From Candidatus Cryptobacteroides choladohippi (lineage in GTDB: Bacteria; Bacteroidota; Bacteroidia; Bacteroidales; UBA932), in the NCBI GenBank assembly GCA_018065985.1, contig JAGHSF010000011.1, positions 1 through 44,305 on the forward strand: a DNA stretch of 44,305 bases, written 5' to 3'. Shown in pieces: positions 1 through 9,128 of the stretch; the stretch's first letter is position 1, and the number at the start of each line of letters is the position of its first letter. The notes under the pieces were generated by a model, which was not told the origin of the DNA, did no database searches, and was given only the letters and a program-made list of their open reading frames with translations. A program made the position numbers and the translations under genes.

Positions 1-1040
1 ACTCCCTGCTGAAGGCGAGCATCGCCTCCGCTACCAATGCGCACAGGCTCGGAGCGAATGAGGCGCCTCCCGCAATCATCTCAGCCTTCCTCGGAAAGAC
101 CATGACCGATGTGCTCCGCAAGCTCCTCGAGGTGCCTTCTGACACTCCGATTGAGATTGCCGGCAAGAAGGGCCGCAGTGTGGGCCTTGTTGAGATTCCT
201 GAGATTTTCGTCGACAACACTGACCGCAACCGAACCTCTCCCTTCGCCTTCACTGGCAACAGGTTCGAATTCAGGGCCGTAGGTTCCAGCGCCAACTGCG
301 CGCAGGCAATGACGACCCTCAATGCTGCCGTTGCTGAACAGCTCCTGGCATTCAAGGGAGCCGTCGACAAGGAGCTTGCAAGTGGGAAGAAGCTCAACGT
401 TGCCATCATGGACTGCCTGAAGCCTATCATATCTTCTGTTCTTGACGTTGTTTGCTTTGAAGGAAACGGATACTCTGACGAGTGGAAGCTTGAGGCTGCA
501 AGAAGGGGACTTGACGTCGAGACCAACGTCCCGAAGATGTTCAAATCTTTCACAACCCCTGCTGCCGTTGACCTCTTCACGAAACTTGGAGTCTATTCGA
601 CCAAGGAACTGGAGGCAAGAAACGAGGTAAGGTGGGAGACCTACAGCAAGAAAGTCCAGATAGAGGCACGCGTCACCGGCCGTATGGCAATCAACCATAT
701 CCTCCCTGCCGCGATTGCATACCAGACCAGGCTGCTCGACAACATTGCCCACCTCAAGTCCTGCTTCCCTGACAGATATGAGGGAATGGCCTCAGTTCAG
801 ATTTCCATAGCCGAAAGAATTTCATTCCTTATCGGCGACGTCAAGGCAAAGGTCGATGCGATGGTGGCTGCACGTTCCGAGGCCAACTCGATTGCCGACG
901 AGTACAATAAAGCGCTTGCCTATCATGAAGTGGCGGAGTCCCTGTTCTCTATCAGGAAGTCGATCGATGAGCTTGAGGAGCTTACTGATAACGACATGTG
1001 GCCTCTTCCCAAATACAGAGAGATACTTTTCATCAACTAG
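1..1040 (+). CDS. glnN: Glutamine synthetase type III, C-terminal part (5' end outside window)
   Basis: ATP-dependent cytoplasmic ligation of ammonia to glutamate, giving glutamine. The reading frame is open from base 3, so the start lies upstream; about 345 residues are visible of the roughly 730 usual for this family. The first visible residues carry the GSIII signature RLGANEAPPAIIS, and about 55 residues later comes NRTSPFAFTGNRFEFR, part of the conserved glutamate/ATP-binding region. The long helical C-terminal tail typical of type III enzymes follows. An ATG at 102 is internal and not the start. gltB begins 11 bases after the stop, so glutamine synthesis and the GOGAT cycle are probably co-transcribed. 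Family assignment is secure; only the 5' end is missing. Confidence 0.96.
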   Translation, partial: SLLKASIASATNAHRLGANEAPPAIISAFLGKTMTDVLRKLLEVPSDTPIEIAGKKGRSVGLVEIPEIFVDNTDRNRTSPFAFTGNRFEFRAVGSSANCAQAMTTLNAAVAEQLLAFKGAVDKELASGKKLNVAIMDCLKPIISSVLDVVCFEGNGYSDEWKLEAARRGLDVETNVPKMFKSFTTPAAVDLFTKLGVYSTKELEARNEVRWETYSKKVQIEARVTGRMAINHILPAAIAYQTRLLDNIAHLKSCFPDRYEGMASVQISIAERISFLIGDVKAKVDAMVAARSEANSIADEYNKALAYHEVAESLFSIRKSIDELEELTDNDMWPLPKYREILFIN

Positions 1041-1051
1041 AATACGTGTAG

Positions 1052-4000
1052 ATGGCTATGCAATATGGCTTATACAGAGAGGAGTACGAGCATGACGCCT
1101 GTGGCGTAGGCATGCTCGTCAACCTCAGATGCGACAAGACGCATTCGCTTGTCGACAACGCCCTGACTGTTCTTGCGAACATGAAGCACAGAGGGGCGGA
1201 GGCAGCAGACAACATGAGCGGAGATGGAGCAGGCATTCTGCTCCAGATTCCGCATGAATTCATTCTGCTCCAGGGTATACCCGTCCCTGAGAAAGGCAGG
1301 TATGCCGTCGGAATGCTGTTCCTTCCGAAGGACAGCGGAAAAGGGGAGAGATACCTCAAGGAGACAGAAGCAGAACTGGAGAAGGCCGGACTGTCATTGA
1401 TGCACGTCAGGGAAGTCCCCGTCAACTCTTCCATCCTTGGCGACGAGGCAAGGGCGACGGAGCCGAGAATCGTCCAGATTTTCATCACCGGCGCCACGCC
1501 TGCCGAGTTCGAGACAAAGTTGTACCTGGTCAGGAAACACGTCGAGAGGCGTATCCATGACAGGGACTTCTATTTCGTCTCTCTGTCAAGTTCTGTAATC
1601 ATCTACAAAGGCATGCTGACCTCGAACCAGCTCAGGGACTATTATCCTGACCTTGGAAGTCCGTTCTTCACAAGCGGACTGGCAATGGTTCATTCCAGAT
1701 TCAGCACAAATACCTTCCCGACCTGGGCACTTGCCCAGCCATTCCGCATGCTTGCCCACAACGGCGAGATCAATACCATCAGAGGCAACAGGTCCTGGAT
1801 GGAGGCTCGCGAAAGTGTGCTCGACTCCGAGACCTTGGGCTCGGTAAAGGAGATTTCTCCTATTCTGGAGCCGGATATGAGCGACAGCGCCTCACTCGAC
1901 AATGCGCTGGAGTTTTATGTCAGGTCCGGTATGTCCATGGCTCATGCCATGGCGATGCTTGTGCCCGAATCGTTCAACGACAAGAACCCCATCAGCAAGG
2001 AACTCAAGGATTTCTATGAGTATCACTCCATCTTGATGGAACCTTGGGACGGCCCCGCCGCCCTCATGTTCACCGACGGTCGATATGCCGGCGGCATGCT
2101 TGACAGGAACGGCCTAAGGCCCGCACGGTACATGATAACTGAGGACGGGTTGCTTGTCATGGCCTCTGAATCGGGATGCCTCAAGATTGACTCCCAGATC
2201 ATCCGGAAGAAAGGCTGCCTCCAGCCTGGCAAGATTATCCTGGTTGATACGCTCACCGGTGAGATCAAGGCGGATGCCCAGATCAAGAAGGAACTGTCAT
2301 CCGCACACGAATACGGGAAGTGGCTGTCTGACGGCAGGGTCGAGCTTGCGAACCTCAGGAGCGGCCGCAAGGGTGAGTATGACATCCCCGATTATCGCCG
2401 GAAACAGAGAGCGTTCGGTTACACCCGAGAGGATATTGAAAGGATAATCATCCCCATGTGCGAGAAGGCCCAGGAGCCTGTCGTGTCAATGGGAAACGAT
2501 ACCCAGCTGGCCGTCTTCTCTGAGAAGCCCCAGTTGCTTTTCAACTATTTCAGACAGCAGTTCGCTCAGGTTACCAATCCTCCGATCGACCCGATACGCG
2601 AGGAACTTGTAATGTCTCTCACTGAGTATATCGGCGCGGTTGGAATGGATATCCTTTCTGCCGACAGCTCCCATTGCAAGATGGTCCGACTGCCACAGCC
2701 AGTGCTTACAAACACTGAACTCGACACCCTTTGCAACATCAGATACAAGGGGTTCAATACCGAGATTCTGCCTATCGTCTACGAGAAGAGCAGGGGCAGT
2801 GAAGGCCTGGCGGAGGCTCTGGACAAGCTGTGTCAGGAAGCCGAGAAGTCGGTTGATGTCGGTATCAACTATCTCATACTCAGCGACAGAAGCATTGACC
2901 GCGAACATGCCGCCATTCCCTCGCTTCTCGCTGTCAGCGCCATTCACCATCATCTTGTCTCAGTCAAGAAGAGAGTCCAGACGGCGCTGATAGTCGAATC
3001 CGGAGAGATACGTGAGGTGATGCATGCCGCTCTGCTTCTCGGCTTTGGCGCCAGTGCAATCAACCCTTACATGGCGTTCGCTGAAATCAAGGAACTGATA
3101 GGGACCGGCCAGCTAAAGCTTGATGAAGTCACAGCCCGTCACAACTATATCAAGGCGATAGACAAGGGACTCCTGAAGATAATGAGCAAGATGGGCATCA
3201 GCACCATCAGGTCATACCGCGGTGCAAAGCTCTTTGAATCGATAGGCCTTTCAGAGGAGCTTCTCGGCAGATACTTCGGAACGACCCATTCGACAATAGG
3301 TGGCATCGGGCTCGATACCATCGCCAGAGATGCTGCCAGGATGCATGACCAGGGCTATGGCCAGGAGGTGTCCGACCTTCTTCCTATGGAAGGTCAGTAC
3401 TCCTTCCGCAAAGACGGAATACTGCATGCATGGACTCCGGAGGCGATAGCCACTCTCCAGCTGGCGACAAGGCTCGGCAGCTATTCCAAGTTCAAGGAGT
3501 TTACGGCCATGGTTGACGGACGCAAGGATCCTCTGTTCATCAGGAACTTCTTCTCTTTCAGGAAGAACCCGATTCCCATCGAAGAGGTTGAGCCGGAAAG
3601 CGAGATAACCAGGCGCTTTGTCGGAGCCGCGATGTCGTTCGGTGCGATCAGCAAGGAGGCACATGAGACCATCACTCTCGCGCTTGGCCGGGTCGGTGGG
3701 CGCAGCAACACCGGAGAGGGTGGGGAAGACAGAGACCGCTTCCATGCTGACGTTGAGGGAGTTTCACTGAACAGCAAGGTAAAGCAGGTTGCCTCGGGCC
3801 GATTCGGCGTGACTGCGGAGTACCTTGTGAACGCCTCGGAAATCCAGATCAAGATTGCCCAGGGTGCGAAACCCGGCGAAGGCGGCCAGCTCCCGGGATT
3901 CAAGGTCGACAAGATAATTGCGAAGACCAGGAACTCCATTCCGGGAATCTCCCTCATATCACCGCCTCCTCATCACGACATCTATTCGATAGAGGACCTC

Positions 4001-5518
4001 GCCCAGCTCATCTTTGACCTGAAGAACGTCAACCCTTCAGCCTCCATCAGCGTGAAGCTTGTTGCTGAGAGCGGTGTGGGTACGGTTGCCGCCGGCGTGG
4101 CAAAAGCCAAGGCTGACGTCATCGTTATATCTGGTGCAGAGGGCGGAACCGGAGCTTCTCCTGCATCGTCAGTTAGATATGCCGGCATATCTCCCGAAAT
4201 CGGACTTGCCGAGGCACAGCAGACGCTTGTGCTGAACGGTCTGCGCGGGAACGTCGAGCTTCAGGTCGACGGCCAGCTCAAAACCGGACGAGACATCATT
4301 TCCATGGCTCTTCTAGGTGCGGGTGAATTCGGCTTCGGTACGGCCCAGCTCATAGTCCTCGGTTGTGTCCTCATGCGCAAGTGCCATTCGAACACCTGCC
4401 CTGTGGGTGTGGCCACGCAGGACCCTGAACTGCGCAGGAATTTCATGGGCCGCAGCGAATACCTGGTCAACTACTACACTTTCCTGGCACGTGAGGTCCG
4501 CGAGTACCTTGCCGAACTTGGCTTCAGAAAGTTCGAGGACATCATAGGCAGAAGCGACCTGATCGAGATTTCCGACGAGCGAAAGACGGAAAAGACCGCC
4601 GGACTTGATTTCAGGAACATCCTGCATTACGTGGGGAATGGCAATTCCCTCCACAAGGACAGGAACCAGATCCATGCGATCCACAACGTCCTTGACCGAG
4701 ACATAATCGAGGCGACCCGTTACGCCGTCGAGGAAAAGCAGCCCGTCGACCTTGCCTATGACATCGTCAATACGAACAGGAGTGTGGGTGCCATGCTGTC
4801 GGGAGTCGTAGCTTCCAAGTACGGCGCGGAGGGAATGCCCGACGGCACCGTCCGCATAACCTTCCATGGCTCGGCAGGCCAGAGTTTCGGCGCCTTCCTC
4901 ATGAAAGGCATCGAGTTCAGGCTCGAGGGTGAGGCGAATGACTATGTGGGAAAGGGGCTTTCAGGTGGAATTATCTCAATCTATCCCCCTGTGCGTTCCG
5001 TGATATCCGCTTCCGAGAACACCATAACGGGAAATACCATCCTTTATGGTGCCACGTCGGGAAAGATATTCATTTCCGGCAAGGCGGGGGAGAGGTTCGC
5101 CGTGCGCAATTCGGGCGCCACAGCCGTCGTTGAAGGTGTGGGTGACCATTGCTGCGAATACATGACGGGCGGCCGCGTGGTCGTTCTGGGTGAGACCGGA
5201 CGCAATTTCGCTGCAGGTATGTCTGGCGGTCTTGCGTACGTGTGGGACAAGAACCGGAACTTCGACTACAACTGCAACATGGACATGATCGAACTCAGCC
5301 TCATCGAAGACAAGGAACGCCGTGAGGAGCTCTGTTCTCTGATTGAGGAGCACTACCGCATGACGGGGTCCTCTGTTGCGAAGGAAATGCTCGACAACTG
5401 GGACCGATATCAGGATGAATTCATTCAGGTTACTCCCATCGAATACAGGAAAGTCCTCCAGCAGGAGGCGCTGCGCAAGATTGAGGAGAAGATTCAGAAC
5501 GTTCAAAGAGACTATTGA
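1052..5518 (+). CDS. gltB: Glutamate synthase large subunit
   Basis: Transfers the amide of glutamine to 2-oxoglutarate, making two glutamates with electrons supplied by the small subunit. At 1488 residues it is full length. A 16-residue propeptide precedes the nucleophile Cys17 (DACGVGM), as in GltB proteins processed to an N-terminal Cys. The glutaminase domain covers about residues 17-410. The FMN/synthase domain includes GGRSNTGEGGEDRDRF near residue 882. The 3Fe-4S ligands are C1105, C1111 and C1116 (CX5CX4C). The C-terminal GXGXG helix domain starts near residue 1230. Two bases separate its stop from gltD. The pair forms the ammonia-assimilation module with glnN. Confidence 0.97.
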   Translation: MAMQYGLYREEYEHDACGVGMLVNLRCDKTHSLVDNALTVLANMKHRGAEAADNMSGDGAGILLQIPHEFILLQGIPVPEKGRYAVGMLFLPKDSGKGERYLKETEAELEKAGLSLMHVREVPVNSSILGDEARATEPRIVQIFITGATPAEFETKLYLVRKHVERRIHDRDFYFVSLSSSVIIYKGMLTSNQLRDYYPDLGSPFFTSGLAMVHSRFSTNTFPTWALAQPFRMLAHNGEINTIRGNRSWMEARESVLDSETLGSVKEISPILEPDMSDSASLDNALEFYVRSGMSMAHAMAMLVPESFNDKNPISKELKDFYEYHSILMEPWDGPAALMFTDGRYAGGMLDRNGLRPARYMITEDGLLVMASESGCLKIDSQIIRKKGCLQPGKIILVDTLTGEIKADAQIKKELSSAHEYGKWLSDGRVELANLRSGRKGEYDIPDYRRKQRAFGYTREDIERIIIPMCEKAQEPVVSMGNDTQLAVFSEKPQLLFNYFRQQFAQVTNPPIDPIREELVMSLTEYIGAVGMDILSADSSHCKMVRLPQPVLTNTELDTLCNIRYKGFNTEILPIVYEKSRGSEGLAEALDKLCQEAEKSVDVGINYLILSDRSIDREHAAIPSLLAVSAIHHHLVSVKKRVQTALIVESGEIREVMHAALLLGFGASAINPYMAFAEIKELIGTGQLKLDEVTARHNYIKAIDKGLLKIMSKMGISTIRSYRGAKLFESIGLSEELLGRYFGTTHSTIGGIGLDTIARDAARMHDQGYGQEVSDLLPMEGQYSFRKDGILHAWTPEAIATLQLATRLGSYSKFKEFTAMVDGRKDPLFIRNFFSFRKNPIPIEEVEPESEITRRFVGAAMSFGAISKEAHETITLALGRVGGRSNTGEGGEDRDRFHADVEGVSLNSKVKQVASGRFGVTAEYLVNASEIQIKIAQGAKPGEGGQLPGFKVDKIIAKTRNSIPGISLISPPPHHDIYSIEDLAQLIFDLKNVNPSASISVKLVAESGVGTVAAGVAKAKADVIVISGAEGGTGASPASSVRYAGISPEIGLAEAQQTLVLNGLRGNVELQVDGQLKTGRDIISMALLGAGEFGFGTAQLIVLGCVLMRKCHSNTCPVGVATQDPELRRNFMGRSEYLVNYYTFLAREVREYLAELGFRKFEDIIGRSDLIEISDERKTEKTAGLDFRNILHYVGNGNSLHKDRNQIHAIHNVLDRDIIEATRYAVEEKQPVDLAYDIVNTNRSVGAMLSGVVASKYGAEGMPDGTVRITFHGSAGQSFGAFLMKGIEFRLEGEANDYVGKGLSGGIISIYPPVRSVISASENTITGNTILYGATSGKIFISGKAGERFAVRNSGATAVVEGVGDHCCEYMTGGRVVVLGETGRNFAAGMSGGLAYVWDKNRNFDYNCNMDMIELSLIEDKERREELCSLIEEHYRMTGSSVAKEMLDNWDRYQDEFIQVTPIEYRKVLQQEALRKIEEKIQNVQRDY

Positions 5519-5520
5519 TT

Positions 5521-6873
5521 ATGGGAAATCCTAAAGCATTCATGACCGTGCCGAGACTTGAGGCTGGCCATAGACCGATACATGAAAGAATATGCGACTT
5601 CAGCGAGGTTGAGCAGACTCTCAGTGAAACCGAGCGTCGCAACCAGGCATCCAGATGCATGGACTGCGGTGTGCCCTTCTGCCACTGGGCATGTCCTCTG
5701 GGCAACAGACCGCCCGAATGGCAGGATGCGGTTTATCGTGGAGACTGGGAGAAGGCGTTCAAGATTCTTTCTCTGACAAACGATTTCCCGGAGTTCACGG
5801 GGCGCATCTGTCCCGCGCTGTGCGAGAAGAGCTGCGTTCTCAACCACTGCATGGACGCGCCTGTCACAACCAGGGAGAACGAGTGTTCCATCATCGAGAA
5901 GGCTTTTGCCGAGGGCTACATCAAGCCGCGTACTTATGAGCGCAACGGGAAGAGAGTTGCCGTCATAGGCGCCGGCCCTTCCGGTCTGTCGGCAGCTGCA
6001 AGGCTGAACTGCATGGGCTACGAGGTGACCGTCTATGACAAGATGAACAAATCCGGCGGGCTCGTCAGGTACGGCATCCCCAACTTCAAACTTGACAAGT
6101 TCATCATCAACCGCAGGATAAAGTTCATGGAGGACGAGGGAATACATTTCATCAATGACTGTTACATCGAGCCCGGCACAGTCCCCGAAGGGTATGACGC
6201 TTATGTCGTGGCCACCGGAACGCCGCAGGCCAGGGACCTCAGCATCCCCGGACGCGAGTTGAGCGGGATATACTTCGCCCTTGACATGCTGACCCAGCAG
6301 AACGAGATTCTCGAGGGAGTGGAATTCCCCGCAGACAAGCTCGTGAACGCAAAGGGGAAGAGGGTCCTGGTAATCGGAGGCGGTGACACCGGAAGCGACT
6401 GTATAGGAACCTGTCACAGGCATGAAGCCCTCGAAGTCACCCAGATAGAAATCATGCCCCAGCCGCCACAGGGACACAACCCCGCGACACCATGGCCCTG
6501 GTGGCCTCAGGTCATGAAGACTACGACGAGTCACGAGGAAGGCTGTATCCGCCGCTGGTGTCTTGCCTCGAATCGTTTCATCGGTGACTCCGAAGGCAGG
6601 CTGAAAGGCGTAGAAGTCGAGAGGGTCGAATGGGCTCCGTCTCCTGATGGCGGACGTCCCAGCATGAAGCCTACTGGCGAGAAGGAGATAATAGAATGCG
6701 ACATGGTGCTTCTGGCAATGGGCTTCCTGAAGCCCCGGCAGCCGGACTATCCCGCCAATGTCTTCCTCTGCGGAGACGCGAAGAACGGGGCAAGCCTTGT
6801 TGTCAGGGCCATTGCAAGCGGACGCGAAGTCGCCGTCCAGGTTGATTCCTATCTGACAAGCCGACAGAATTGA
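5521..6873 (+). CDS. gltD: Glutamate synthase small subunit (NAD(P)H-dependent)
   Basis: Oxidises NAD(P)H and passes electrons through FAD and Fe-S clusters to GltB. The protein has 450 residues from the ATG at 5521; a TTG two codons upstream overlaps the gltB stop and is less likely. The N-terminal ferredoxin-like part has C46, C49, C54 and C58 and a second group ICPALCEKSC. The FAD Rossmann motif VIGAGPSGLSAA lies near residue 145, and the pyridine-nucleotide motif VIGGGDTGSDC near residue 285. dapL starts three bases after the stop. The assignment is secure; whether NADH or NADPH is used cannot be read from the sequence. Confidence 0.96.
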   Translation: MGNPKAFMTVPRLEAGHRPIHERICDFSEVEQTLSETERRNQASRCMDCGVPFCHWACPLGNRPPEWQDAVYRGDWEKAFKILSLTNDFPEFTGRICPALCEKSCVLNHCMDAPVTTRENECSIIEKAFAEGYIKPRTYERNGKRVAVIGAGPSGLSAAARLNCMGYEVTVYDKMNKSGGLVRYGIPNFKLDKFIINRRIKFMEDEGIHFINDCYIEPGTVPEGYDAYVVATGTPQARDLSIPGRELSGIYFALDMLTQQNEILEGVEFPADKLVNAKGKRVLVIGGGDTGSDCIGTCHRHEALEVTQIEIMPQPPQGHNPATPWPWWPQVMKTTTSHEEGCIRRWCLASNRFIGDSEGRLKGVEVERVEWAPSPDGGRPSMKPTGEKEIIECDMVLLAMGFLKPRQPDYPANVFLCGDAKNGASLVVRAIASGREVAVQVDSYLTSRQN

Positions 6874-6876
6874 TAC

Positions 6877-8052
6877 ATGTATAAGATAAACGACAATTTT
6901 TCCGCCCTGGGGCACAGATATCTTTTTTCGGAGATAGCCACCAGGGTGGCTGCATATCAGACCGCCCATCCTGATGCCGACATCATCAGGATGGGAATCG
7001 GCGATGTCACTCGTCCTCTGGCGCCTGCCGTCATCGAGGCTATGCACAAGGCAGTCGATGACTGCGCCACAATGTCAGGATTTCACGGCTATGGCCCGGA
7101 ACACGGATACGACTTCCTGCGCTGTGCCATCGTCGCAAATGACTACAAAGGCCTGGGAATCGACCCGTCGGAGGTGTTCATCAGCGATGGGGCAAAAAGC
7201 GATACGGGCAATATCGGGGATATCTTCAGTACTGACAATATCGTCGGCATCCCCGATCCCGTGTATCCGGTTTACATGGATACCAATATCATTGCCGGCC
7301 GCAGAATAAGGATGATACCTTGCACTCCTGACAACGGATTTACAGGTGAGATTCCCGACGAGAGGCTCGATATCATATATCTTTGCTATCCAAACAACCC
7401 CACAGGTGCGACCATCAGCCGCCAGAAACTCAAGGAATGGGTGGACTACGCCCTGGAGAACGGGAGCATAATTCTGTACGATGCTGCGTATGAGGCTTTC
7501 ATCCGCAGTGAGGACATTCCCCACTCGATATATGAGATCGAAGGGGCGAAAGAGTGCGCGATAGAGTTCAGAAGCTTCTCAAAAACCGCAGGATTTACAG
7601 GAATTCGCTGCGGATTTACGGTTGTCCCGAAAAAATTGCGAAATTTGAACTATCTTTGGGAACGCAGACAGAGCTGTAAGTTCAACGGAGCTTCGTATGT
7701 GACCCAGAAGGGGGCTGAAGCGGTCTATTCGGCAGCGGGAATGAAGCAGACCCGTGACACGGTTGACTACTATCTGGGCAACGCCCGGATCATAAGGGAG
7801 ACCATGTCGAAACTGGGGCTTAACCCGGTCGGAGGAGACAATTCACCTTATGTCTGGGCAGAAACGCCGGGCGGAATGGATTCGTGGGATTTTCTGGACA
7901 TGTGCCTTGAAAAGGCGAATGTCGTACTCACCCCGGGAAGCGGTTTCGGAAGTCTCGGCTCCGGTTATTTCCGGGTCTCCGCATTCGGAGACCGCAGCCG
8001 GACGTTGGACGCTATGGTTAGAATGGAAAATATGATTGTAAAAGGAATATGA
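6877..8052 (+). CDS. dapL: LL-diaminopimelate aminotransferase
   Basis: PLP-dependent class I/II aminotransferase that makes LL-diaminopimelate directly from tetrahydrodipicolinate with glutamate as amino donor, feeding lysine and peptidoglycan synthesis. It has 391 residues, close to the family's usual 400 or so. Features typical of DapL are the N-terminal FSALGHRYLFSEIA region, IRMGIGDVTRPL, PDPVYPVY, YPNNPTGA and the PLP lysine K236 in SFSKTAGFTG. Aspartate aminotransferases of the same fold are the alternative, but the N-terminal motifs favour DapL. The stop overlaps the carA start as ATGA, implying translational coupling. Its need for glutamate fits its place right after gltBD. Confidence 0.9.
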   Translation: MYKINDNFSALGHRYLFSEIATRVAAYQTAHPDADIIRMGIGDVTRPLAPAVIEAMHKAVDDCATMSGFHGYGPEHGYDFLRCAIVANDYKGLGIDPSEVFISDGAKSDTGNIGDIFSTDNIVGIPDPVYPVYMDTNIIAGRRIRMIPCTPDNGFTGEIPDERLDIIYLCYPNNPTGATISRQKLKEWVDYALENGSIILYDAAYEAFIRSEDIPHSIYEIEGAKECAIEFRSFSKTAGFTGIRCGFTVVPKKLRNLNYLWERRQSCKFNGASYVTQKGAEAVYSAAGMKQTRDTVDYYLGNARIIRETMSKLGLNPVGGDNSPYVWAETPGGMDSWDFLDMCLEKANVVLTPGSGFGSLGSGYFRVSAFGDRSRTLDAMVRMENMIVKGI

Positions 8053-9128
8053 AGAAAGCTAAACTTCTTCTGGAAGATGGAAGTGAATACGATGGTTACT
8101 CCTTCGGAAGCGAGAGAAGCACTTCCGGAGAACTTGTGTTCTATACAGCAATGACCGGTTACCCCGAGAGCCTGACCGATCCTTCGTACAAGGGACAGAT
8201 TCTGGTTCCTACATATCCGATGATCGGGAATTACGGAGTCCCTGACGATGAGTTCGAAAATGGAGTCTCAAAATACTTCGAGTCGGAAAAGATTCATTGC
8301 TCTGCGCTGATAATCTCAGACTATTCTGAAAAATACAGTCATTGGGATTCTGCCCGCAGCCTTGGTACTTGGCTGAAGCAGAATGGTGTTCCCGGTCTCT
8401 GCGGCATCGATACGCGCGCTCTTACCAAGAAGCTCCGCAATAATGGCGCTCTCCTCGCGAAGATTGTGTTTGAAGGTGAGGACGTGGACTTCTACGACCC
8501 CAATGACGACAACCTCGTCGCTCAGGTGTCAACCAAGGAAGTGAAGACCTATGGTACGGGAAAGTACAAGGTGCTTCTGGTTGACTGTGGAATGAAGAAC
8601 AATATCCTCAGATGCCTTCTCAAGCATGACGTCACCGTCAAGCGGGTCCCGTGGGACTATGACTTCATTGGAGAGGATTACGACGGCCTCTTCATCTCGA
8701 ACGGTCCTGGAAACCCAGCGATGTGCACGGAGACTATCTCAAACCTCAAGAAGGCTATTGCCGATGACCGTCCTATCATGGGCATCTGCCTCGGCAACCA
8801 GTTGCTTGCGCTTGCATCCGGCGCAAAGACCTACAAGCTGAAATATGGTCACAGAGGCCATAATCAGCCAGTCCTCGTCCCGGGCTCGCACAAGTGCTTC
8901 ATAACCTCCCAGAACCATGGGTTCGCCATAGACGAGAAGACTCTCTGTGCTGACTGGAGGCCATTGTTCGTGAATCTTAACGACGGCACGAACGAGGGAA
9001 TCGAACATGTCAGCAAGCCTTTCTTCTCCACTCAGTTCCATCCGGAGGCTTCGAGCGGCCCGGTTGACACGGAACCGCTGTTCTCAAGATTTGTAGAGAG
9101 TATAAAACAATGGAAAAATGAGCAATAA
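8049..9128 (+). CDS. carA: Carbamoyl phosphate synthase small (glutaminase) subunit
   Basis: Hydrolyses glutamine and channels ammonia to CarB for carbamoyl phosphate, used in pyrimidine and arginine synthesis. It has 359 residues, a little shorter than the enterobacterial protein (about 380). The N-terminal CPSase domain (residues 1-150, with GYPESLTDPSYKGQIL) is followed by a class I glutamine amidotransferase domain. The triad is visible: C247 in GICLGNQ, and H331 and E333 in QFHPEAS. Both junctions are tight: the start overlaps the dapL stop (ATGA), and the 3' end overlaps the longer possible carB start. The assignment is secure. Confidence 0.97.
   Translation: MKKAKLLLEDGSEYDGYSFGSERSTSGELVFYTAMTGYPESLTDPSYKGQILVPTYPMIGNYGVPDDEFENGVSKYFESEKIHCSALIISDYSEKYSHWDSARSLGTWLKQNGVPGLCGIDTRALTKKLRNNGALLAKIVFEGEDVDFYDPNDDNLVAQVSTKEVKTYGTGKYKVLLVDCGMKNNILRCLLKHDVTVKRVPWDYDFIGEDYDGLFISNGPGNPAMCTETISNLKKAIADDRPIMGICLGNQLLALASGAKTYKLKYGHRGHNQPVLVPGSHKCFITSQNHGFAIDEKTLCADWRPLFVNLNDGTNEGIEHVSKPFFSTQFHPEASSGPVDTEPLFSRFVESIKQWKNEQ

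Noticed and set aside
5512..7047. A 511-codon open frame on the minus strand over gltD and the start of dapL
   Set aside because: It is antisense to clearly conserved gltD and dapL sequence and shows no protein motifs; long shadows are common opposite G+C-rich coding strands.
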